From: Candidatus Nanoarchaeia archaeon
GTDB lineage: Archaea > Nanobdellota > Nanobdellia > SCGC-AAA011-G17 > JACPNG01
Assembly (NCBI GenBank): GCA_028713535.1
Contig: JAQTOC010000007.1
Span: 1-49,987 of the forward strand
Length of the DNA stretch: 49,987 bases
Direction: 5' to 3'
In this document: positions 38,970 through 48,244 of the stretch, piece by piece
How positions within the stretch are numbered: position 1 is the first letter of the stretch
Layout of the letters: every line of letters begins with the position of its first letter
Notes under the pieces: model-generated
What the model was told of the DNA's origin: nothing
The model's database searches: none
What the model saw: the letters and a program-made list of their open reading frames with translations, nothing else
Translations under genes and position numbers: made by a program

Positions 38970-39053
38970 GCCGGGATCGCATAACCTGGTATTGCGCAGG
39001 TCTTGAAAACCTGTTTCCGCAAGGATATCTGGGTTCAAATCCCAGTCCCGGCG
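38970..39053 (+). tRNA. tRNA-Ser (TGA)
   Basis: Acceptor GCCGGGA/TCCCGGC, anticodon arm CAGGT-CTTGAAA-ACCTG, long variable arm, discriminator G. Confidence 0.93.
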
Positions 39054-39112
39054 TATTCACCTAAAAACCAAATGACAAAATTCTTATATAAATAAAAGAT
39101 TTAACTCCCAGC

Positions 39113-40885
39113 ATGAGTCTAGACAGGTGCCTTAACGATATAGAAATAGAAGGGATGATAAATCAAGGCAGGCTGCTAAATACCCCGGTTGATAATAGAA
39201 TCCAGCCTTGTTCTTTCGATCCAAGGGTTGGAAATGAAATATTTATTATAGATGCAGAAGAAGGGCTTTTCAGGCCAAACAACCAAGAAAGCGTTTATAG
39301 AACATTATTACAACTACCCGGACGAAGAAGAGAAAAAGTAAATATCAAAGGTGGTTTTGAATTAAAAAAAGGATTCACTTATTTAATCCCAATAGAAGAA
39401 AAAATAATACTAGATGCAGACGAGTATCTAAAGTCCTCCCCAAAAAGCAGCTTAGGAAGATTATTTCTAGATACGCGAATGCTAACTGATTATAACTCAA
39501 GTTTTGATGAAGTTAGTGGGGATAATGTATCAAATAAAACACTCAACCTTTGGTTGCTCACCCAGCCACTTGCATTTAACATAATTTTGTATCCTGAAAT
39601 TTCTCTAAACCAGTTAAGATTTTTTAAGGGAGATGATTCAAGATTACCTGACTCAGAAATTAAAAAAGAATTTGCAAAAAATCCATTATTATATTCGAAA
39701 GATGGATCTGGAAAGTCCATTCCAATTAGTAATCTAAATATACGGGATGGATTAGACATCCACCTAGATTTATCAGGAAAAGGCACTCAAGGGATTGTAG
39801 GATTAAGAGCAAGGCATAATCCAGATCCAATAGATATCTCGAAGAAGAATGAATATGATGCAGAGGAATTTTTCGAGCCATTAAAAGGAAATAAAATAAA
39901 CCTCAAAAGAGGGGAATTATATCTTTTCTACTCAGCAGAAATACTAAAGATTCCTCCTCATCTAAGTGCAGAAATGAATGACCATTCCAAGATAAGCCTC
40001 AGAGGGCCATTGCATTTTGCAGGGTTTATAGATAGTGGTTTTACTGGCGACTTGGCATTTGAAATCAGGTCAGATGAAGTTTCCCCTATGGAATTAAACG
40101 ACAATATGCCAATAAGCAAACTTGAAATATTCAGGAATAATTCTCCAAAAAGAATTTATGGAGAAGAAATAGGCTCATCTTACAACCATCAGGTTGGACC
40201 AAGAGTATCAAAACACTTCAAACCATTTGATTTTAGTCTCGCAGCCAGGAACTACAAAAAACTTGATAGAGAAGTATTGGTACAAGATAGATTATTATTA
40301 GAACCCTTCAGAAAAAATAAAATTGGCTTTGAATTCTTTACAGGAGATGAATCCATGTTAATAAAAACAATAGAAAAAGGATTTTTCCAATCCCGTTACG
40401 ATTGCGAGCAGGATGAATTAGTATTGCAGCCAATCCCTTATGTGATACTTCTCAATGATAAAGGACAAGTATTTTCCTATGTAAGAACTGAGGATATTAA
40501 AGATTACGGAGACAAAAGATTATTTGGAAAATATTCTGTTGGAGTCGGAGGCCACATAAACAAAACAGACAAGAATGATAAACAAAACCTAATCCAGACC
40601 TGCTTAAACCGAGAAGTCTTTGAAGAAGAAGTTGAAATAATTGGAAGTTATAGTCCTCCAAAATTTGTAGGAACGATTATAGAAGATAAAAAACCTGTAG
40701 ACCGAGTACATTTTGGATTAGTATATGCCTTGCATGTAAACGGAAATGTTACTCCAAAAGAAGCTTCAATTATAACTGGAGAAATGATTCCAATAAAAAC
40801 TTTAATGAACGATCCAAACCTAGAACGTTATGAAACCTGGAGCCAAATTCTAATTCCAAACCTAGATGAAATCTATAAAAAATAA
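39113..40885 (+). CDS. Bidomain dCTP deaminase/dUTPase-like protein fused to a C-terminal Nudix domain
   Basis: DCD-like features QPCSFDPRVGNEIF, KSSLGRLFLDTRMLTDYN, SAEMNDHSKISLRGPLHFAGFIDSGFTGDLAFEIRS; C-terminal GVGGHIN...REVFEEEVEI. Confidence 0.8.
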   Translation: MSLDRCLNDIEIEGMINQGRLLNTPVDNRIQPCSFDPRVGNEIFIIDAEEGLFRPNNQESVYRTLLQLPGRRREKVNIKGGFELKKGFTYLIPIEEKIILDADEYLKSSPKSSLGRLFLDTRMLTDYNSSFDEVSGDNVSNKTLNLWLLTQPLAFNIILYPEISLNQLRFFKGDDSRLPDSEIKKEFAKNPLLYSKDGSGKSIPISNLNIRDGLDIHLDLSGKGTQGIVGLRARHNPDPIDISKKNEYDAEEFFEPLKGNKINLKRGELYLFYSAEILKIPPHLSAEMNDHSKISLRGPLHFAGFIDSGFTGDLAFEIRSDEVSPMELNDNMPISKLEIFRNNSPKRIYGEEIGSSYNHQVGPRVSKHFKPFDFSLAARNYKKLDREVLVQDRLLLEPFRKNKIGFEFFTGDESMLIKTIEKGFFQSRYDCEQDELVLQPIPYVILLNDKGQVFSYVRTEDIKDYGDKRLFGKYSVGVGGHINKTDKNDKQNLIQTCLNREVFEEEVEIIGSYSPPKFVGTIIEDKKPVDRVHFGLVYALHVNGNVTPKEASIITGEMIPIKTLMNDPNLERYETWSQILIPNLDEIYKK

Positions 40886-40889
40886 AGAA

Positions 40890-42005
40890 TTAAAAATATA
40901 ATTCTTTATCCAAACTAAAAATGCCCTTGCTTTTGATGAAAATCCCTTCAGTTCCAGTAACTTCTCCAATAACCTTGGATTCAATGTTATATTTATCCAT
41001 AACTTTTTTAACATTTTCAGGCTCAGGACTGATAATTATCATTCCTTGGCCCATATTCCATGTCCTATATGCTTCTGGATCTTCTACATTGCCTTTTTCC
41101 TGACAATAATGCATAAGTTCACAAGGCTTAAAAAGATCATCTAAACTAGCGCCTAATCCGCTTGGCTTAAGAACTCTTCCTAATTTTCCTGGAACTCCAC
41201 CCCCAGTAACATGAACAACTCCATGAACCTCAGCTTTTGGTTCATCCCAAATTCCTCCAAGTAAATCAACTACAGCCTTACAATATATCTTTGAAGGATA
41301 CAACGCCAGTTCAGCAAGATTTTTTCCATTGTATTCTTGTTCATGCCAATTTTCTCCATGAGTTTTCAACATAATTTTTCTAACTAAAGATAATCCATTT
41401 GACCTCAAACCATATTCTCTAAGCCCAATTAATTTATCTCCAGCTTTAATCTCTCTGCCAGTAAACATTTTACGTTCATCAGCAAACCACACAACTCCAG
41501 CTCCCCAGTTATAATTAAAAGGGCCATAACCATTAACTCTTGCTCCCAATTCTGCAATCTCTCCATTAATGATAGCAACGCCGGCAGCATTTGCTGCATT
41601 AATATATCCAACAGCCAGCTGCTTAACAAGACCAATATGAGAAACATCCCCTGTACCTAAACTCTTAACATCAAGTATTGAACCAACTATAACTGGCTCT
41701 CCCCCTCTAACAACAGCATCATCACAAACCATAGCTAATAAATCAAAAGCAACAGTATCATGTTTTCCTATCCTTTCACCAAGTTCCATTTTAGTGCCAA
41801 CACCATCAAAACCCAAGTTCATTACTGTTCCCTTAGGCAATTCAGCAACTCTGATAACTCTAATCCCGCTAAAATCATCAAAAGGAGCAATTACTTCTCC
41901 AAATTTACCTTTCCTGTTTTCCCAGGTTAATTTTGCAGCCTCGTATAAAACCTTAGATGCATCATCCCCCAATTTAATATTAACTCCAGCATCACTATAC
42001 TCCAT
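40890..42005 (-). CDS. purM: Phosphoribosylformylglycinamidine cyclo-ligase (AIR synthetase)
   Basis: MNLGFDGVGTKMEL, AVGYINAANAAGVAIINGEIAELG, GVVHVTGGGVPGKLGR. Confidence 0.93.
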   Translation of the reverse strand: MEYSDAGVNIKLGDDASKVLYEAAKLTWENRKGKFGEVIAPFDDFSGIRVIRVAELPKGTVMNLGFDGVGTKMELGERIGKHDTVAFDLLAMVCDDAVVRGGEPVIVGSILDVKSLGTGDVSHIGLVKQLAVGYINAANAAGVAIINGEIAELGARVNGYGPFNYNWGAGVVWFADERKMFTGREIKAGDKLIGLREYGLRSNGLSLVRKIMLKTHGENWHEQEYNGKNLAELALYPSKIYCKAVVDLLGGIWDEPKAEVHGVVHVTGGGVPGKLGRVLKPSGLGASLDDLFKPCELMHYCQEKGNVEDPEAYRTWNMGQGMIIISPEPENVKKVMDKYNIESKVIGEVTGTEGIFIKSKGIFSLDKELYF

Positions 42006-42006
42006 C

Positions 42007-42813
42007 TTAATCCTCCTCGAAATATTTCACAGCATTCTCAAATATTTTCAATCCCTGCCCAAAGTCTGGGACATCTCTCCTCTCTCTTTTACACTTTTCC
42101 CTAATCCAAGTATAATGGGGTAATTGTGCAACATCAACAGCTCTCTCAGGATGGGGCATCATCCCAATAAGTTTTCCTGTTTTATCCATTATTGCAGCAA
42201 TATCATTTAAAGACCCATTTGGATTAGCATCTAAAGAAAAGTGATTGCATATATCTCCACGAACATATCTTGCAGCAACAAGTTTTCCATTTTCAATTTT
42301 ATCCAAAATACCTTGATCCGCATAAAACTTTCCTTCTCCATGAGCAATTGGGATTATCATTTCCTCAATTCCATTAGTCCAAGGACTTTTTCCTTCAAAT
42401 TTTAGATCTACCCATCTTGTAAAATATCTAGCATTTTCATTAGGTAGCAAAGCAACTTGCTGATTCCCATATTTCCTATCCAATGCAGGCAATAATCCTA
42501 AGCTAGTCATAACCTGGAACCCATTACAAATTCCAATTGCTAACTTGTCTCCCTCAACAAAATATTTAATTTCATCCCATAAATGGTTTTTGATTTTATT
42601 AGCTAAAGCATTTCCAGAGCCAGTATCATCCCCAAAAGAAAAACCTCCTGGAAAAGCAAGAATCTGGTAATCTTCTAAGTTTTTAGATTTATTAATTAAG
42701 TCATTAACATGAACTAGCTCAGCCTTCGCGCCAGCTCTGTCAAAAGCAAATTTTGTTTCTTCCTCGCAATTGATACCATGTCCTGCCAAAACTAAAACTC
42801 TTGGTTCTGCCAT
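42007..42813 (-). CDS. purQ: FGAM synthase glutaminase subunit
   Basis: PRVLVLAGHGINCEEET, FPGGFSFGDDTGSG, AIGICNGFQ (nucleophile Cys), MPHPERA. Confidence 0.95.
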   Translation of the reverse strand: MAEPRVLVLAGHGINCEEETKFAFDRAGAKAELVHVNDLINKSKNLEDYQILAFPGGFSFGDDTGSGNALANKIKNHLWDEIKYFVEGDKLAIGICNGFQVMTSLGLLPALDRKYGNQQVALLPNENARYFTRWVDLKFEGKSPWTNGIEEMIIPIAHGEGKFYADQGILDKIENGKLVAARYVRGDICNHFSLDANPNGSLNDIAAIMDKTGKLIGMMPHPERAVDVAQLPHYTWIREKCKRERRDVPDFGQGLKIFENAVKYFEED

Positions 42814-42814
42814 C

Positions 42815-45778
42815 TTAATATCCTTCGAATGTTGAGTTATATGTTTTATTCATTTCTTTAATATCTGAATCAACAACAACATTCCCCTCCCTTCCTTTAA
42901 CAATAAATTTAGCATCTCCTCTAACCGTTCCTATCTGGGCAAAGGCATTTCCCTCCATCAAGGATTCAAATTTAGTTTTATATTTGGGGTTAACAGTAAC
43001 AACAATTCTTCCCTGGCTTTCAGAATAAAGAGCAGAAACATCCGTTAATCTCTCGCCTGGAAGGTTTTCCAAAGATACTTCAACTCCAAGTTGCCCTCCT
43101 ATAGATGTTTTGGCCAGAGCAACTCCAAGTCCGCCTCTATTAATGCTTTGAGCAGATACAATTAATTCTTCTTCAATAGCTTCTGCTAAACCCATATACA
43201 GTTTTTTATTTTTAGCAGCATCAACACCAGGCACATTATTTCCAATATATTTCTTTCCCCTTTGCTGCTCTCCAGCCATTGCAAAATACTCAGAAGCACC
43301 CAATTCATTTTTAGTCTCACCCAAAACATAGATTAAATCTCCTTCAAATTTTGCATCCAATGAAACAGCCTTGGAAACATCCTCGATAACTCCAATAGAA
43401 GAAATCAAAAGCGTAGGTGGAACAGATATCTTGATAGGATTTCCGTTCTCATCATATCCTTTAAAGTCATTAAACATACTATCCTTTCCAGAAATAAATG
43501 GGGTTTCAAATTCAACAGCATAATCATAGCATGCCTGAGCAGCTCTTTTTAACTGCCCTAATCTTTCAGGCTCATCAGAGCTGCACCAGCAAAAATTATC
43601 TAGCAAAGCAAGATGATTAAGATTGGCTCCAGCAGCAACAGCATTTCTGATTGCAGTATCAATTGCACAGGCAGCCATATTATAAGTATCAATATCACCA
43701 TAAGAAGGATTAATCGCCTGGGAGAGAACAATCCCTTTTCTAGAATCCAAAACAGGTCTTGTAACAGTAGCATCGCCATTAACCAAGCCCTTTCCTTGCA
43801 AAGGCTTGATTACAGATCCACCTTGGACTTCGTGGTCATACTGCTGCGAAATAAACTTAAAGCTTGCAACGTTTAATCTTTCAAGCATTGAATGAAGAGA
43901 CTCAGTCAAATTTTCTAGAGAAGATAAACCTGGTTCCTCATAAATTTGTTTTGTAAATTTTGTCTCAAGTTTCTTGGATGGTACACCATCATGCAAAAAG
44001 TCCATCTCAATATCCATAACTGTCTTTCCATCATAATCTACAATACAGTTACCAGAATCGGTAAACTCTCCGATAACTGTAGCTTCTACCCCTCTTCTTT
44101 TCATTAAATCAGAAAATTTATGCCATTTATCTTTTGGAATAGCTAAGGTCATTCTTTCCTGAGACTCAGATACCCAGATTTCCCAAGGATTAAGACCTGG
44201 ATATTTTAAAGGAACATCATCCAACTTAACATAAAATCCTCCAGATTCTTTAGCCATCTCAGCAACAGAACAGGACAATCCTCCTGCGCCATTGTCTGTA
44301 ATGCTGTTGTATAATCCTAAGTCTCTTGCCTCTTTAATTAAGGCATCACTCATCTTTTTCTGTGTAATCGGATCCCCAATCTGGACCGCAGTAGCAGGGC
44401 TTCCAGAATCCATAGCCTCAGAAGAAAAAGTCGCTCCATGTATTCCATCCTTCCCAACTCTGCCCCCAACCATGACAATATAATCTCCAGGCTCAGCTTT
44501 TTTTTCGTGAGATAATCTTCCAGCACTTTCTACTGGCATAACTCCTACAGTTCCAACAAAAACCAATGGCTTTCCTCTGTATCTTTCATCAAAAACCATA
44601 AATCCTTGTGGAGTTGGTATTCCAGAACAATTGCCCCCAACATTAACTCCTTCGATAACACCATCCATAATTCTTCTTGGAGAAAGCATTTTTTGTGTTT
44701 TATTCTCTCCTTTAAACAAAGGTCTCTTATCTAAAGGATCAGCAAAACAAAAACCATAAACATTAATAACCGGCTTTGCACCTAAACCAGTTCCAATCGG
44801 GTCTCTGTTCACCCCAACAATTCCAGTTATAGCCCCACCAAACGGATCTAAAAATGATGGAGTGTTATGGGTCTCAACTTTGTAAGCAATAAAATGATTT
44901 TCATCAAATTTAATTATCCCTGAATTATCAGTAAATACAGAAACACAAAAATCTTTATTCCCTTTCTTTTCTCTGATTTTTTCAGTTGCCCCTTTGATAA
45001 AGGTTTTATATAATCCATCAACAAGATTATCAATCTGACTAGCAAAAATGGTGTGTTTGCAATGCTCAGACCAAGTTTGAGCAAGAGATTCAAGCTCAAC
45101 ATCTGTAGGATTTCTTCCCTTATTTTTAAAATGCTCTTGAATTGTTTTCATATAATTTATATCCATAGCTAAAGGCCCACGCCTTGAACCATCAACATTA
45201 ATAATTCCTTGTTTTCCCATAATTGTTAATTCATCATCAGAAGCATTCAAAATTTTAACAAGATCTGCAGTTGGTTTTCCACGAATATTAACTCTTGGAA
45301 CTAAAACCTCCATCCCCCCATCTATATAAAATTCCCCTCCGCGCTTCACCCTAATACTCTGTATTAATGAATTAGCCAACGAATTTCCAATATTAAGAGC
45401 ATCTTCTTTAGAGACATCTCCAGACACAAGTAATAACTTTGAAGAATAAACTTCCAGCTCACTAACTTTCACATCCAATCTGTCTTCAATACTCCCTCTT
45501 GCAGTATTTCCAACATTGTCAGTTACTCCAGGAAGAAATCCTATCTCAATTGCATAATCAACTCCTCGGAGCTTACCAACATCAACGCTCTCCTGAAAGA
45601 CGGGGTTAAACAAAACAGCTGAACTTTTATCAATTTCTTCTTCAGAAATTCCATCAATAGTATAAACATCAACTAACTTAATATTATCAATTCCGGGAAA
45701 ATCAGATTCAAGTTTTTTCTTTATGATTCCTGCTCGTGTATCCTGAACCTTATTTATTATTTCTACCCTCTTGGCCAT
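42815..45778 (-). CDS. purL: FGAM synthase large subunit with fused PurS-like N-terminus (PurSL)
   Basis: TWSEHCKHTIFASQ, KVETHNTPSFLDPFGGAITGIVG, ITDNGAGGLSCSVAEMA; PurS-like first ~170 aa. Start MAKRVEII preferred. Confidence 0.92.
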   Translation of the reverse strand: MAKRVEIINKVQDTRAGIIKKKLESDFPGIDNIKLVDVYTIDGISEEEIDKSSAVLFNPVFQESVDVGKLRGVDYAIEIGFLPGVTDNVGNTARGSIEDRLDVKVSELEVYSSKLLLVSGDVSKEDALNIGNSLANSLIQSIRVKRGGEFYIDGGMEVLVPRVNIRGKPTADLVKILNASDDELTIMGKQGIINVDGSRRGPLAMDINYMKTIQEHFKNKGRNPTDVELESLAQTWSEHCKHTIFASQIDNLVDGLYKTFIKGATEKIREKKGNKDFCVSVFTDNSGIIKFDENHFIAYKVETHNTPSFLDPFGGAITGIVGVNRDPIGTGLGAKPVINVYGFCFADPLDKRPLFKGENKTQKMLSPRRIMDGVIEGVNVGGNCSGIPTPQGFMVFDERYRGKPLVFVGTVGVMPVESAGRLSHEKKAEPGDYIVMVGGRVGKDGIHGATFSSEAMDSGSPATAVQIGDPITQKKMSDALIKEARDLGLYNSITDNGAGGLSCSVAEMAKESGGFYVKLDDVPLKYPGLNPWEIWVSESQERMTLAIPKDKWHKFSDLMKRRGVEATVIGEFTDSGNCIVDYDGKTVMDIEMDFLHDGVPSKKLETKFTKQIYEEPGLSSLENLTESLHSMLERLNVASFKFISQQYDHEVQGGSVIKPLQGKGLVNGDATVTRPVLDSRKGIVLSQAINPSYGDIDTYNMAACAIDTAIRNAVAAGANLNHLALLDNFCWCSSDEPERLGQLKRAAQACYDYAVEFETPFISGKDSMFNDFKGYDENGNPIKISVPPTLLISSIGVIEDVSKAVSLDAKFEGDLIYVLGETKNELGASEYFAMAGEQQRGKKYIGNNVPGVDAAKNKKLYMGLAEAIEEELIVSAQSINRGGLGVALAKTSIGGQLGVEVSLENLPGERLTDVSALYSESQGRIVVTVNPKYKTKFESLMEGNAFAQIGTVRGDAKFIVKGREGNVVVDSDIKEMNKTYNSTFEGY

Positions 45779-45806
45779 GTAAAAAAACACCAAAAATAAC
45801 TTAAAA

Positions 45807-45821
45807 AGCTTTATATAAGCT
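45807..45821. promoter_or_regulatory. Palindromic TATA element in the purL/rlmE divergent promoter
   Basis: AGCTT-TATAT-AAGCT, midway between divergent start codons. Confidence 0.45.
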
Positions 45822-45843
45822 AATATGTATTTCCTATTTTAAT

Positions 45844-46401
45844 ATGATAAGATCAAAAAACAAACTAACATTAAAGGCAAAAAGAGAGGGCTATGAAGCA
45901 AGATCAGCATATAAATTAATAGAAATAAACAGAAAATATCCTATTCTAAAGCCAAACTCAAGAGTGCTTGATATAGGATGCTGGCCAGGCTCCTGGCTCC
46001 AAGTCTCATCAAAAATAGCAAAAGAAGTGGTTGGAATTGATTTAAAGCCAGTAAAAATTAAAATAAGAAACGTAAAAACATATGTAATGGACGCAAACTC
46101 TGACGAAGTTTTTAACTTAGGAACATTTGACACAGTTATCTCAGACATAGCTCCCAATACCTCAGGAAAAATAGACTTAGATCAGTATAAAAGTTATGAG
46201 TTAAGCTCAAGAGCATTTGAAATAGCAAAAAAACTGCTAAAAATACATGGCAATTTTCTTGTTAAGATCTTCCAAGGAGGTGAAAGCAATCTCTTGTTGA
46301 ATGAAATGAAAAAATGCTTTGCAAAAGTAAAAATAACTAAGCCACAAGCTTCAAAGAAAACCAGCAAGGAAGTTTACTTTATTGGCTTAAATAAGAGATA
46401 A
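45844..46401 (+). CDS. rlmE: RlmE/FtsJ-like 2'-O-ribose rRNA methyltransferase
   Basis: YEARSAYKLIEI (K), VLDIGCWPGSWLQV, VISDIAPNTSG (D), FLVKIFQGGE (K), SKEVYFIGL (E): K-D-K-E tetrad. Confidence 0.93.
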   Translation: MIRSKNKLTLKAKREGYEARSAYKLIEINRKYPILKPNSRVLDIGCWPGSWLQVSSKIAKEVVGIDLKPVKIKIRNVKTYVMDANSDEVFNLGTFDTVISDIAPNTSGKIDLDQYKSYELSSRAFEIAKKLLKIHGNFLVKIFQGGESNLLLNEMKKCFAKVKITKPQASKKTSKEVYFIGLNKR

Positions 46402-47536
46402 CCAAATCAGCAGCCAACTTATTTCCTTCTTCATTCCAGTGCCTATCTTTGCTGTAATAAAGTTTAGTTCCATTTGCATAAACTTCCCTGAAATCATCAA
46501 GTAAAAATAAGCAATCAATGTTATTCTGCTCACAGAGCTCTTTTAATACTCTGTTTGGTTTTTCAAGATCAAAGCTAAGAGTTTTCATAACAGGATATTC
46601 TTCTAACGCCAAGTCCCACTCCTCAACCTCAATCTGCTCTTTGTCAGGTAATATTACCAATAAAAATTCAGCTCCATTCTCATTGGAAATTTTCTTGGTT
46701 TCCATAATCAAAGCCTTAGTAACATCAAAAGCATCCTGCCATTCCTTGTTATAATCCTCAGAATAGATTAATGCCTCCCTTGGCATTATTTTTCCGTTAA
46801 CAAGAATATAATGCACGTTTTTGAATAATCCTTTTTCCATTAAAAACTCAGAAACAAAATTAATCTTTGTTAACCCACTAACAAAAAAAGAGTAAACCTT
46901 AAACTTGGAAATAAAAGATTTAATTTTAATAAACCCATTTTCTTTTTCAGTTGATATATTATTAGAAACAGATTTGTTCTCCCTTGTTAAAGCTCCATTT
47001 TCAATCCTGAAATAATTCTTTGGCATAATCCCAAAATCATAATTATCTCTTACATCATTTATAGGCAAAAAAGCTAATATAACTAGGTCTGGGTTGTATT
47101 TCAAACCTTCCTCCTTTAACGTTAAATATTCCTGGTCTGTTGAGTATCCTCCAACTCCGAAATTAATGACCTCATAATTCTCTCCTAGACTATTTTCTAA
47201 AATCTCCTGAAAGCTGTCATTTAAGCTAACCTCTAATCCTTCCATCATAGAATCTCCAAGAACTACAATTCTGTACTTGTTGTTTTTTTCATAGTCATAT
47301 TCTCTGTCTCTTAACCCTTTTGAATTTAACTCAATATAATTGCAGAATTCGCTCTTGCAGTAATATCCTTCAGCATTAGGTATGTTGACGCTAACCAAGT
47401 TTTCATCATACTTTGTGAATATATCCTTTTTAGGTTCTAAAGCCCTTAAGAAAACCTCAAGCAAGAACAAAAGAATTAAAACTGTAAGCAACAAGATAAT
47501 AACGTTAATAACCCGTCTCTTATTCCTGAGTTTCAT
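46379..47536 (-). CDS. Membrane-anchored SGNH/GDSL-like hydrolase
   Basis: N-terminal TM; VVLGDSMMEGLEV (block I), YSKDRHWNEEGNKLAADLV (block V DxxH). Confidence 0.85.
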   Translation of the reverse strand: MKLRNKRRVINVIILLLTVLILLFLLEVFLRALEPKKDIFTKYDENLVSVNIPNAEGYYCKSEFCNYIELNSKGLRDREYDYEKNNKYRIVVLGDSMMEGLEVSLNDSFQEILENSLGENYEVINFGVGGYSTDQEYLTLKEEGLKYNPDLVILAFLPINDVRDNYDFGIMPKNYFRIENGALTRENKSVSNNISTEKENGFIKIKSFISKFKVYSFFVSGLTKINFVSEFLMEKGLFKNVHYILVNGKIMPREALIYSEDYNKEWQDAFDVTKALIMETKKISNENGAEFLLVILPDKEQIEVEEWDLALEEYPVMKTLSFDLEKPNRVLKELCEQNNIDCLFLLDDFREVYANGTKLYYSKDRHWNEEGNKLAADLVISYLSQ

Positions 47537-48168
47537 CTCAAATTTCTTCTTAGTTTTCTAAATCCTCTTAAAATAAGTCTCTTGTTCAAGAAAATTATTA
47601 TTAAAATTAAAACCACTGCCAAGATAACTTTCCAGTCTTTATACCATGAAGAACTGGTCTCAGGGATTTCTTCTTTAGTCTCAGTCTCATTTGCATACCA
47701 GCCCTTCTGTTCAGCAATAACCTTAAGGTCTGGGTCCCCGTCTCTCTCCAAAAGGTTAAACCTTAAGCTGACTTGTTTGTCAGAAACAGAGATAAGGTGT
47801 ATATCCACATCATCTACAAAGTCTCTTTCAAAATCAAGCTTAACATCATGCTCCTTGTCAATCCCTATATAAGTAGGAACCTCTGCTCCCTCAATGAATA
47901 TAGCAAGACTAACTTTTTCTCCACTGACCTTGTCAATTTTTATCGTTTCCTCATGTTTAAGTATTTCAAAATTAATTTGTTCCTTGCCCTCAGGAGTTAT
48001 AAATGGTTTTGAATAATCCCTGTAGTCAATTATAAATTTGACAGCATCTCTTTCATTAAGAACAACAATCTGCTCTTTGTTTTCCTTAAAGTCAATTGAG
48101 CTTAGCTTCCCAGCAAATACTGGGCTGACTAAAACAAGCAATGCAATTAAAAAAAACACTCTTTTCAT
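47533..48168 (-). CDS. Secreted beta-rich protein with C-terminal TM
   Basis: Signal peptide; C-terminal WKVILAVVLILIIIFLNKRLILRGFRK. Confidence 0.72.
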   Translation of the reverse strand: MKRVFFLIALLVLVSPVFAGKLSSIDFKENKEQIVVLNERDAVKFIIDYRDYSKPFITPEGKEQINFEILKHEETIKIDKVSGEKVSLAIFIEGAEVPTYIGIDKEHDVKLDFERDFVDDVDIHLISVSDKQVSLRFNLLERDGDPDLKVIAEQKGWYANETETKEEIPETSSSWYKDWKVILAVVLILIIIFLNKRLILRGFRKLRRNLR

Positions 48169-48244
48169 GACTAAAAAATGCCTAGTTCCATTTATAAGCT
48201 TTTATTAATTGAAAAATATAAAAGAAAAAAAGAGAAAAGATTCC

